Source: RUG14300 sp964619685
GTDB lineage: Bacteria; Bacillota; Clostridia; Christensenellales; CAG-1252
Direction: 5' to 3'
Assembly: GCA_964619685.1 (NCBI GenBank)
Contig: CAZUET010000003.1
Coordinates: forward strand, 1-45,932
DNA: 45,932 nucleotides
In this document: positions 1 to 11,400 of the stretch, piece by piece
Numbering within the stretch: position 1 is the stretch's first letter
Layout: each line of letters begins with the position of its first letter
Position numbers and translations under genes: made by a program
The notes under the pieces: generated by a model
What the model was told of the DNA's origin: nothing
What the model saw: the letters and a program-made list of their open reading frames with translations, nothing else
The model's database searches: none

Positions 1-653
1 CAGAAACGGCAATCCCCGTGCTTGAACACAATTTCTCTACAACGGAGATCATTGCTGAGGATCCTGCAACTTGTACGTCCATAGGCACAAAAGCGCATTG
101 GCATTGTAACGCATGCAACGGCGATTTTGATGCCGAAAACAACAAACTGGACGACCTCACGATTGAGGCGAGTGATCACGACTACGGCGATTTGATTGAA
201 AAGCAAAACGCAACTTGCACAGTAACGGGTTATGGCGCTCACTACGAGTGTTCCGTATGTCATAAACTGTTCAATGCGGAAAAGGTAGAAACAACGCAAC
301 AAGATCTAACAATCGCAATCAATCCAAACGCACACAGTTTTGGCAGTTGGTTTGACGAAATCCCAGCCACAACGGAAACGGAGGGTATAAAAGCGCACAA
401 GGATTGTAACATTTGCGGTAAACATTTTGACGAAAGTGGTGCGCAAATGGACGGTCTAACCATCCCTATGCTTCCCAAGGAGGATAACGTTTCCAACGAA
501 AATGAAGGTCTTTCTACGGGAGCAATCGTGGGTATTGTAGCTGGTTTCACTGTCGTTGCCGCTGCAGTCGGATTTTTCATTGCTTGGTTTGCAGTCAAGA
601 AAAAATCCTTCGGCGATCTTGCCCACGCAATCAAAAAAATATTTAAAAAGTAA
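1..653 (+). CDS. 3' end of a CxxC-repeat, membrane-anchored surface protein (partial)
   Basis: The reading frame is open to the left window edge, so this is the C-terminal part of a longer gene; the GTG at 18 is only the first start-like codon in the window. It shows three degenerate repeats of about 55 residues. Each has a pattern of the kind His-x-Phe, then Ala/Thr-Cys-Thr-x-x-Gly, then His-x-x-Cys-x-x-Cys-x-x-x-Phe-Asp/Asn, ending in Leu-Thr-Ile. The paired cysteines and histidines suggest a zinc-ribbon-like or disulfide module, but metal binding is inferred. A hydrophobic segment follows (STGAIVGIVAGF to FFIAWF), then Lys-rich residues, which fits a C-terminal membrane anchor with the repeats outside. 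A similar module occurs in the lipoprotein at 39429-41651. The function is unknown; a role in the cell envelope is likely. Confidence 0.75.
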   Translation, partial: ETAIPVLEHNFSTTEIIAEDPATCTSIGTKAHWHCNACNGDFDAENNKLDDLTIEASDHDYGDLIEKQNATCTVTGYGAHYECSVCHKLFNAEKVETTQQDLTIAINPNAHSFGSWFDEIPATTETEGIKAHKDCNICGKHFDESGAQMDGLTIPMLPKEDNVSNENEGLSTGAIVGIVAGFTVVAAAVGFFIAWFAVKKKSFGDLAHAIKKIFKK

Positions 654-710
654 AACTAAAATGCACCCCAAAAATGAAAAGTACCCCAAGAGTTAAACAC
701 TTTTGGAGAT

Positions 711-1085
711 TCATTTCAAATCAAAAAGTACTTTTAGTGAAGGGTGAAAAGTTAAAAAAGTCGCATACGTATGCGACTTTTTTGTTTTTTGATGGAGCGG
801 TGATGTTAGCTGTCGCACATTTTTAATGTTGCCTTCTATTGCTTCTGTTGTATCATCTATAGTAATTTTATCAATATTTTTGCAACCTCGAATGTTGAAA
901 TATACTACGGTATTATCGTCACTGACAAATACTTGACTTATAAGGTGGTCTATTATTTGTTTTTGATAGTCTTTGTATTTAACGTCGATTTTAAGCAGTT
1001 CATCTATAAAATCCTGCAAATCTTTTTTAGATGTACAATAACCACCTTTAAGCTCTAACTGTACTTTTTGTGTTATCTCTAAAAA
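711..1085 (-). pseudogene. C-terminal remnant of a large serine recombinase
   Basis: Translating the minus strand from 1085 down gives a stop-free stretch with no good start. It includes LQDFIDELLKIDVKYKDYQ, then LISQVFVSDDNTVVYFNIRG, then KITIDDTTEAIE. This matches, from family knowledge, the C-terminal part of TnpX/resolvase-type large serine recombinases: a short helix, then an Asp-Asp-Lys/Asn-x-Val-Val-hydrophobic-x-Tyr/Phe-Asn strand, then a charged tail. The catalytic N-terminal domain and DNA-binding zinc ribbon are missing. A TAG stop lies at 1088-1086, and the region further upstream carries no continuation that I can read. The last roughly 30 codons run through the palindromic terminator and are probably not native. 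It was most likely left by an excised or degraded mobile element. The alternative is an unrelated small hypothetical gene starting at the TTG at 1019. Confidence 0.5.
754..790. terminator. Perfect palindromic terminator, probably bidirectional
   Basis: Positions 754-783 are a perfect 30-base palindrome. Six A residues precede the arm GTCGCATAC, which is followed directly by its complement and six T residues, then TGTTTTTT. Because both sides carry an A or T tract, it can end transcription of the plus-strand surface gene (stop at 651-653) and of anything read from the right on the minus strand. Confidence 0.8.
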
Positions 1086-2381
1086 CTATTAGCTACTAAA
1101 TTTTTTGCTTAATTTTTTATTTCTTTACGCTTTTTATACTTTTAATTTATGTGTTTCTTAATGTAACAAAACGATTCTGCAATAGTGCAATAGTTTAATG
1201 GGTTTTTTATTCACATAAACCATATGGCGAATTATAAGATCATGTCAATTAGTTAGCCTGCAATATTGGAATTTTCAAAACGCATAATGCTATCTTCTTA
1301 TGTACTGACTCTAAGAAAATAAACATTACCGAACCACACTATAGTTTGATCGATAATGGTGCACCTTTGATGGAAATCATACTTACACTTTACGGGCCCC
1401 ATGTTTAAATAACAATGCTTCGCATGACTAAATAATAGCATGATATAGTTATTAGTTTTTCGGCAACCTTTCTTCTGTTAGGCTTTAAAAACCTTGCTGG
1501 TTCTTTTTGTCAATACAGTTGCTATTTTACGTCTATTGGAGAAGTGAAGAACTAAAAACTGTAATACATAGTGTTGTTATCTTGTTTTGTAAATAACGGA
1601 TATAATGATATTTAGTTTGTGTTACAAGTGAACTTGAATCATACTACCATTCCGCTTTGTTTAACGGAGGACGATTGGACTAAATGGTCATGAAAAACGG
1701 CAACGTTATGAATAATTTTGTACAAAATACACTCTTTTTTATGTGAATAAGTGCTTTTTCCGTCATTATCCAAGGAGTAAAACTTAGTTCCATAATCTAT
1801 CATTATCGTCCGCAAGATACCAAGTACCTGCGTCGTTTGATTTACGCTTCGATCAAATTTCGGTCAAGTTCAGTATGATAGGATGGAATTAGTGCGACAG
1901 TGAATGGGAACTTACGCTCGGTAATTTTTTACTTCCAATGTTTATAGACAATTATTATTACAGAATGGTTAAATATCATTCTAAGTGAAATGTATGTGGT
2001 TAAACCCATTGAGCAATGCTTTAGCATTGAAATCATTTTTTTTTATGTAGATTAGTGTGAGATTGTGTTTTTGCGGAATGAAATACGATCATGGATGAAA
2101 AAGTATTACGTCGGTTAAGGGAAAGGATGAATTAAGAATTGAAAGTAAGAAGATACGGGAAAGTCGGTGAAGGCGTAGAAAAAAGGCAATTTTGACGGGA
2201 AAAAAGTGAAAAGTTTTGCCAAAAAGGGGTAAAAATAAAGAGATTGAACATGAAGGTTAACCAAAATTAATGATTAATAAGGGTATTTCACTGTTTTTTC
2301 ACAGGGCTAACATTGATTTTTACACGCTTAAATGCTAAAATATTAGCGTAAATATTTATTTATTAATAAAGTTGTATTGTG
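1086..2381. other. About 1.3 kb with no convincing gene
   Basis: No reading frame with coding character spans this stretch on either strand. One 51-codon open frame (1253-1408, plus strand) has no start near its beginning and no family I recognise. The right part (about 2100-2260) is purine-rich. A terminator-like hairpin lies at 2014-2045. The stretch sits directly beside the recombinase remnant, so degraded mobile-element DNA is the simplest reading; an untranslated RNA or a very long leader of the giant gene cannot be excluded. Confidence 0.55.
2014..2045 (+). terminator. Terminator-like hairpin in the empty region
   Basis: The arms CAATGCT (2014-2020) and AGCATTG (2023-2029) are perfectly complementary with only two bases between them. 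They are followed by AAATCA and a run of T. It is the right shape for an intrinsic terminator on the plus strand, yet no gene precedes it. It may therefore end a lost gene or a small RNA. Confidence 0.4.
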
Positions 2382-2410
2382 TTGCTTGATTGCTTGGTCG
2401 AGAATATAGT
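2382..2410 (+). promoter_or_regulatory. Candidate promoter of the giant-gene operon
   Basis: TTGCTT (2382-2387) and TATAGT (2405-2410) are separated by 17 bases, in front of the start at 2464. Each box has two mismatches to the sigma-70 consensus or fewer. An imperfect inverted repeat with arms ACGCT (2324-2328) and AGCGT (2345-2349), enclosing GCTAA/TTAGC, lies just upstream and could be an operator. Both are weak calls in AT-rich DNA. Confidence 0.35.
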
Positions 2411-2463
2411 TGTTTGCATAGAATATTAGCAACGCAATGGCGGTATTAATTTACGAGGTATAT

Positions 2464-5400
2464 ATGGCAAGAGCGAATAAAAAAAGCATTTTGAATAAAA
2501 GTGAAACGTTGAATAAAAACGTTACTTTTGCTATGATTAATCGTAGATCTAATAATTCTTCCGCTAAGTCGGGACATTCTCGTTGTAGATTATTAAATTC
2601 GCTTCGTACCATTTCTTCACTTTTGGTATTAATTCTTGTTTTTGCATTTGCAATTTCGGCAATTCAAGTTTTAATTCCTATCGACAGTAATTCAAATTCT
2701 CTTGAGGTTGCATACGCAAATGGCCCCGGTTCTTGGTCTGTTCCGCAAGGTTTGGCCGAAGCTTATACACTGAACAATGTTTCGGATTCGGAAGTTAATA
2801 ATGGTAAAAACGGACTACCTTATGGTGTATATCAGGGTTCTACAAGTGCATTTGATGATGCTCGTAGATATTTTTCCATTGGCTCTGACGCTGCAAAAAA
2901 ACCGAACAGAAACGATTTGAAGTACAATAGCGAAGAAAAGGGTTCAATAGGCTTTATTGATTATGAGGCTGACACCTTTTGGAGCGGAAGATCCGACTAT
3001 TCACTAGTATGGTGGATAGACATCGTTTTTGATGGACAAATGCTTCAAGCGGTTCGTAACGGAAATGTTAGCTTATCTTTTAGTACAAATTCGAGATTTT
3101 CGGATGGCTTGAATGAACAAAATGCTCCTGCAATGCAATGGATCAAAGGTTCACGAGCAAACATTGGTAGTGATCCCATAGACGGATCGAGAAGCGGCAA
3201 TAATGCAAATTGGACGAGTAGTTTTAAAAATAGTTGTTTTTTTGCCGGAGATTTTATGGACGGTGACGGTTCTTGGTCTACAAGTAGCGATGTAGATGCC
3301 GAGGCTATAGGTGTACGCCTTTTATTTGGTGCAATATCAGATGCAGCGGTAGACGGCGGTTTTTACAATATTATCTTAAATTTTTCGTTTAATACGGACG
3401 GATTGACAATTTATGCAAACAATCCTGAGATAGGTCGTCTTAATTCGGGTAGTTGGGGACGAGTAATTAAGTTTACGAATAACACGATCAGTAGAACTGC
3501 GACGGCAAACTCGGGATATCATATAGTTGATTCCACATTAAATAATAGTTATTCGATTAAGGGCTGGAAACTCGAAAACTTCAAATCTGCACCTTCGTCA
3601 TCATATGATCAAAAGTCAGGAACAAGTAGTATAACAATATCGAAGAGCAGCATTAAGCCGTATTCATATATACAAGTTATTTTTGATGAAATTAGTTATA
3701 CAGTTAATTTTTATAGCAACGGTAAGGACGGTGCAAAACTTTTTAACGCAGATGATCAAGAAATAGCATTCGGTGGTGTTTCTGTTAGCGGTCCAAACTC
3801 GTTACAACTCGGTTATGCATTTTGTGATGGATATACATTTGACGGATGGCTTGTTGAACGTACATCAACCGATAGCGGTAACCCCGATTATAGAGAGGAT
3901 GAAAGATTTTATCCTTATAAGATTAGGCCCGACGATCATACTAAGTCTCAAACTGTAGATCTATATGCATATTGGAAGTCGGTTCAAGCAGGTAACGGTG
4001 GTGACGGTATTACCACAATTACTAAGGTAGATGGTGATTATACAAAATATAGCGATATACAATTTAAAATAGAGACATCAAAAACAGGTTATGAGCTGAT
4101 AGGTGTATATGCGGTATATACCGACGGAGATATTCCCGGTGTAGCTGTTGACCTTGAAAAGCAATCTAATGGTAATTGGAAGCTTTACGCTTTATGCGGT
4201 AACTGTGATTTATATCCAAGATGGAAAGCAAAACAGTACACTATCACATATTCTATTGATGGAAATAAAGGCACAAGTCGAGGTGACGGCAAAACTAAAT
4301 TTTATTATGGCGTCGGTATAGGTGACGAAGATTTCCGCACTGTTACTAATAAGGGTGCATATGTCTTTAAAGGATGGTCGAGAACAAGTACTGGCTCCGT
4401 TCTTTCGGGTTCTGATGTATATTTTGCGGATGTTGCATCTAATATAACACTTTATGCAATATTTGATAATGCGTTGAATTTTAGAACGGACGTTACTGCG
4501 TTTAGTAACATATCTGCCACATTGCCTAACTGGACAAATACCGGATATTTTAAAACCACCGGAAGTAATGGAATACCTGATTATAATGACTCGAATTCAA
4601 GAGAATTAGTTGGAAGTCGTACAGAGTTGGGATGGAGCCAAGAAAAATACGCACCGGGTGCGGGGCTTTATTGGTGTTATTGGAGTAATTGTAATACACC
4701 ACCAAGTAAAAATGGATTTAGTAATTCAAACTCGAATTATCCTACCGGAAATAACCAAGTATTAGATAATTATGCATATTATTATGTTTCTTTTTCTGAA
4801 GAAGTTCAGCGTGCTCTTCAGGCGGGAATTACTGTAAAGGTTTCCGTTACTATTGGTTATAGTTGTTGTGCATATACCGGTGGCGTTGCAACTTACAATT
4901 CAACGGCAAGGATCGGTTTAAGTGTTATACAAGGCTTTCCTTCGGGAGCCTTTACTGCTAATCAATACGGAGATTCTGCAAATGCCGGTAATGATTACGG
5001 CAGAGCTGAATGGAAAAAAACAAAAGGAACTTGTACGGATACAATTACATTAAAAGCCGGCGACGGTTCCGGGTTCTCGATAGCACTTCACGGAGATCAA
5101 ACCTGCACAAAGGGTTCATTGTATGAATATATTTCTTATGCAAGCGTAACGAGCATATCGTATAAGGTAGAATTTAGTGGAACGACATCCGTTTCATCGT
5201 TTTATTTGCAGGATGAAAACGGAAATACCGAAGAAACATTGAAGATAAGGGGTAAAGCGAAATCTATACCGAGTTACCCAATATCGACAAAGGACGGTTA
5301 TCATTTTGCAGGTTGGCAATCTGTTACTAACGGATATAAAGCAACCTGGACAGTTAATAACTATCCCTTAATCAGCTATGATGTTTATACAGACGGTACG

Positions 5401-8400
5401 AATTATGCTACTGAGATCCGTAAAGTCGGCTACTACGTTTATGGGCAGTATGTCACCTTGAATGAAAGCGGTGATAATTCGGCTAATATCCTATCACGAA
5501 CGGAGGGCGATAACGATTATAACGGTTTTACTGCGAATGGTCGTTATACCATAGGTAAGCATACTTCGGGCACTTTGTCTTGGATATATAAAGTCGGGGA
5601 TGCATATTCTAATCCTTTTGCGTGTGATGTAATTGGCGGATATTATGTTTATTATCAGTGGTCTATGGATGATCATACCGTCAATGTAGGTGATTCGACC
5701 GTAATGTATGGTAATTCTATTCTGCTTGATGACTATGTAACCATTTCACACGCTGCGGATGAACATAGGGAGTTAGAGTATGTTTGGGATAATTGGCAAT
5801 GGACATCTTCGGGACAGGCACAGTATAAGGAATTCTATTTAGATGATATTCATGCAATTTATCTTGTAAGCGAATCGGGTAGCTATACCATAAAAATAGA
5901 TGCCAAGATCTCCATAAAAAATGTAAACGGTTCTACTACCGTATTAGTACGAACGATTTCGGACACAGGTGAGTATACAATTGAGCCTATTTCTGTCAAA
6001 TTAAACAATATTGCCAATGAAACGTTCTATTATAACGGATCCGTTCAGTTGCCGTTATATGATATAATTGCTAATGATGCAGTAATTACAGACACAGCGA
6101 AGCTTGCCGCTGCGGATGCAACCATTACAGTAGAACGTTTGGGCAAGCCGTGGTTTTATGATGCTAACGGTAAAAATGCTTGGAATTATGGTATCGATGT
6201 AAGTATCGTTGCACTTAACTACAAATGTAGCATCGGACAAGATTCAAACGGCTATAACTATTACAACGGTAGAATCGGATATGAGGGCACCGCACCATTC
6301 CGTGATGCAGGTACATATACGCCGAGTGATATTAGGCTTTTACGCTCAAACAGTACCACTGCCAATACAAACTACCGTTGGTACAACACTGATGAACAGT
6401 TTTACAGTAAGGCGGATGAGACGGAAAGCTTACCGTCATCTACTATATATCCCTATTCGGGCGTTAGCGGAGAGGGAGTTGTTTTGTATTTCACTCCGTC
6501 TTATAAAATGTTTGGAACCATTGCCGATCCGAGCTTATTAGTAATAGAAGGATCGTATGAATTACTTAATCGTGCTAATACCGAATATGAATTCGGTAAT
6601 TCTACCCTTGCAACGCATCCCTACATTTGCGTGGACGGATTGGTCGAGGGTGATTTTGAGTATTTCGAGTCGATATTTAAGTATTTGTGGAGTCGTGAAG
6701 AGGGCAATAAGGCAGGTTTATATAATGTGCTTGCCGATTTTAACAGCGTAAGCTTCAATAGTGCAAATAATGAGATTTTGTATAGACTTTATAACAACTA
6801 CGGTGTTCAGCTTGACGCAAGTAGAAATATCAAGGTCAACGGAAACGAGATCTGGAGCGGAAATGAGATAGGTCAAGGCGAGCTTATTTCAAGGACCGGC
6901 GGAATGGGTGTATACTATGTAGGTGTAAGCGATTGGAATAACCTCTTCAATAGTGACGGCTCATTGAATGGGTGGAATGTAGAATTAGAAGATTATACAT
7001 TGTCAAAGTCTCATCCGATATTCAAAATTCAAGCAAGAACTATAGATATAGTCGGTAAGCCCGAAACGGACAGCGCTTCATTTGTATATGACGGTAAGAG
7101 TCATGGCTTTGATCTGACCTTTGCAGGATTTTCTTCCACTCAAGATACAAGTGATATTACATTTAAGGCATCGCTATTGGGTATTAGGTTGGTAGATCTT
7201 CCCACCGATTGGGATAGTATGACCGATAATCAAAAGTCGCAATGGCTAAGTGCTAATATCGTCAAGGCAATTTCAGTAGGTGTCAACGGTGGCGATAATA
7301 AGCTTTATTATGATGAGCAAAATAATATCAATTATAACACGCTAAGCTTTGCTGAGATAAACGCAGGCTCGTACGGTATCGTGCTATGTGGTTTTGACGG
7401 TGGTAACTATGAGTTGAATATTGACGGTAAGCCTTTCTATGAATATAGATGGGAGATAAAACAGCTTGCCGTTACCTTTGTATCTAACTCTGTCGCTAAT
7501 AATACCTTAGGTGATGCTATGTATGGCGGATATACTTTTAGCTTTAGCGGATTGCTTTCGGGTGACGGTATAAGGATCTTGACCGATATAGTGACGCCGT
7601 CGTCATGCGGATTTAGATTTACAGGCACTTTATCGGGTGAATCTAAGTCTAAATCGAATTATTCGGCACTTAGCGATATTTCCGAGCATTTATCTAATAG
7701 CTTTATTGAGAATAACACCACGTTTGCACTGTTTGCTAAGTATGCAGGCAACTATTCCATTGCCTTTACATTGTCGGCGGACAACTCTACCAAGGAGCAT
7801 AGCGGTAAATACGGTGATGCATATACTACCAATTATAAATTCAGTTCAAAATACAAAATAGAATGGACTGTGAATACACGAGAATTATCGGGCCCCGAAT
7901 ATACTTCAACCGTTAATGATTGGATATATGAATACAATGTATCTAAGGGAAAGACGGTTGCTTATTCGGGATTTTGGTCTACCGATTTCAAGGATAATGA
8001 TATCGCTCCTGCAGTATTGACGGACTTAGTGGAGAATAAGAGTATTATCGTTATATATGAGTTGAACGGTTCTAATAGTGAAGGTGTAAAACTTTATGCT
8101 GACGGTGTTGGCGGTTTCTCCGTCACGTTTAAGGGGTTAGATCAAGGAACATATTCGCCTATCGTCAATAGCATTTCATCGGGCGATATACAAGCTTGGA
8201 CAATCAAACAGAGCAGTGCAAGTACGGTCAATGACGGTCAATTTGTGATATTACCTAAGACTGTTCTTCTAAATTGGCGTTTAGACGGTATTAATAGTGC
8301 GTCGATAATATACGATGCTAAAGCTCATACCGTTACCGCAGATTTTTATGGAATAGACGGAAGCTCTACTACCGATAACAAGGTGTATTCCGGTGACAGT

Positions 8401-11400
8401 GCTACAATTAGACTATCGGGCGATGTATCACAAACTAATGCAGGTACATACAGGGCGGTAGCATCCTTATCGTCGACGAATTATTCACTTATATCGTATT
8501 CGGAGGGCATGTCGGGAACATCGGAGTATTCTTGGAGTATAATTAGACGCAATTTGACGGTAGTTTATCCCACTACTATTGCAAGATACACCTATGACGG
8601 TGATAGTAAATCTGCATCTATCGCTGTGTCGAATTTCCCCGAAGGTGGCACGATTGATGAATTGAATTCGCTCAACACGCTTTATGAAACGGATGCAACC
8701 ATTACTTCGTCGAGTATTGGCATTAAGTTAGAGGCAAAGAATGCGGGTATATATACCGTTAAGACAAGAAATGCAGGTACTCATAATGTCGGTACAAACT
8801 ACACTATAACTATCTCGGAAGACGAGCTTAACGAAAAGACCATATTGATCATTGATCCAAGAATTGTAAGTATCACTTGGAATACTGACGGATTCAAGTA
8901 TAACGGAGATATGCTTGAGATAGAATATGATGCTACCCCTAAGGCACTTACCGCCATTATCAATAATAAGGTCAACAATGATGACGTCGATCTAACCTAT
9001 CATTTTGAAACGCTAATTGACGGTGATGCCGACCGTATTAAGGTCGGTACCTATCGCACGACCGTCAACGGATTGACGGGTGAATCTCGTAGTAACTATA
9101 CCCTCGAGGGAACTACCGATACTGAAAGAGAATGGAGTATCGTCAAGCGTGTTTTGACAGTTGTATGGTACCCTTATACAGATAATTATTATAATTCCCA
9201 ATCGACTACCGTAAATGGCTTTTTTACCACTAAGGGTGGTGAACCTGAATCGGGTTCGGGTAAAACAAGCGATCCATATGTTTACTATTATAACGGAAAT
9301 AATGCTATCGGCGTATATTGTGTAGTGTCCGGTTTGGTCGGTTCGGATTCGATAACCGTTACCCTTATCGGCTCGGGTGAATTTTACTATATTTATGACG
9401 GTAACTATATAAGTATGCCTACAAGCGGATGGACTATATCATCGTCCAATCAATCCGCTTATCGTTTTGCATCGACTGCAACCGCTGTCAGTGATGCTAT
9501 ATATACAGTTTCGTTTTCGGCAAATAACGATAACTACGATATTTCATACCGCCATGCCGACGGATCTTCGGATATAGACAGTGCATCATACAAAATCACC
9601 AAGCGTGAATTGAGAATTTCTGAGTGGAATATGAGTGATGCCGTTGATAATTCGTTTACAAAGGTTTATGACGGCGTGTCTTCCATGATAACAGCAACAA
9701 TAGACGGTGTAATTCCCGATAGCGATATAGAGTTATCGTATTCCGACAGCGTAAAGAATAATGTCGGTAATTATATTGCCAAGATAACAGGCATTGACGG
9801 GGCTGATAAGGATAATTATTTACTTCCTGCCGATACTCATAAATTACAGCAAGCATTTACTATTACTGCAAGAACTGTTGGTATAGCGTGGTCCTTCGTT
9901 GACGGGGGTGATAGCTTTACCAAGACTTATAGGGGTAGTAATTACACCCTTGAAGCGGAGCTAAACAATATAATAGACGGTGACAGCGTAGCTGTATCAC
10001 GCTTTAGGACCGATTACAAGGACGGCACAAACTTGAATTCGTTATCGAGCGCTATTAGAGTTGGCGAATATAAGACCTATGCACTTGAATTGAATAACGG
10101 CAATTACCGTTTGCCTGATAATAACTCGATAGAATGGAGCATTACTCCGTTTGAACTAACTATTAGTTGGATAATGTCCGACGGAAAAGGTACATTTACA
10201 AAGGCTTATGACGGTAGGGAATCGGTCATCACCGCAAGTATAAATAAGATAGGCTCTGACGATATTTTGTTGGTTTATACCACGGTAGGCAGTATAGATC
10301 CTATAACAGGTACGGCGTTCAGCTCAAGTAATACAGGTGTGAATGTTAATACCTATACCACGACTATAGCTCTTGACGGTACTAATATGTCCGACTATGT
10401 GTTACCGAGTGACAACAGTAAGGAATGGAGTATTACACCCCGTACCGTTTCTTTAAATTGGAGTCTTGACGGTGAAAACGAATTTGAAACAATTTATGAC
10501 GGAAAGGATCATACAATTAGTTGTGATATTTCAAATAAATGCTTGACCGATATTGTTTCTGTAGAATTGACAGAAGATCTTACTAAATGCGTAGCTGGTA
10601 ATTATACCGCTAATGTTGTTAAGTTGGTAGGTACACATAGTGGCAATTATACGCTTGATGGCTTAACAAATGAAAACGGCGTATTGAAATGCACTTGGCG
10701 TATTATTCCAAGAGTTCTTGGAGTCACATTCGACGGAGTAGGCGGTGTTTATAAAAAGGATAATTATACCATTACCGTAAAGGTCACCAATATCATCAAT
10801 TCCGATCATCCCGATAATTTGGCTATCGCTATAGTCGATATTTCGGGTAAAACGAATGCTAATATCGGTATAGGTAACTGCAATGACGGAATATATACGG
10901 CTACCATTACCTCGATAAATGTAGGCTTATACGGAATTAAAGTGAATGTAAGCGGAGATAGAGCCGATTGTTATACTCTTCCGGATACTCAATGGACATG
11001 GGAAATAACTGCTTTGGAAGTAAGCGTTTCTTGGTCACTGAATGCACCTATCGGCGGTAGTGTAAACGGTTTTGTCGGAATATATGCAAAGGGCTTGTAT
11101 ACAATGGATGCATCACTCATGGGTGTATTGGGTGATGATTATGTCAATTTGACATTGTCGGGTAATACTGCCGTTGTCAAGGGCAGTTATATCGCAACGG
11201 TGGATGCTATTGATAATCCAAACTATTTGATCATTAATGGTAGATCTCAATCTTGGGAAATATTACCAAAGACCATAACTGCTATTTATTGGACAGGCGA
11301 AAATTCGGATAGAAGTGATTTTTCGTGGGTGTATGACGGTACAGCAAAAGCACCTATCGCACATGCCGAAACAGTAAATGTAGGGGTGGGTAGCATTAAC

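Noticed and set aside
260..634. A 124-codon minus-strand open frame opposite the left-edge gene
   Set aside because: The plus strand carries an evident Cys-motif protein with membrane anchor; the minus frame has no recognisable content or ribosome site.
1253..1408. A 51-codon plus-strand open frame (ends in LTLYGPHV)
   Set aside because: It has no start codon near its beginning, no ribosome site and no family I recognise; the length is expected by chance.
2437..2463. Upstream ATG as the start of the giant gene
   Set aside because: No Shine-Dalgarno sequence precedes it, while GAGG lies five bases before the ATG at 2464.
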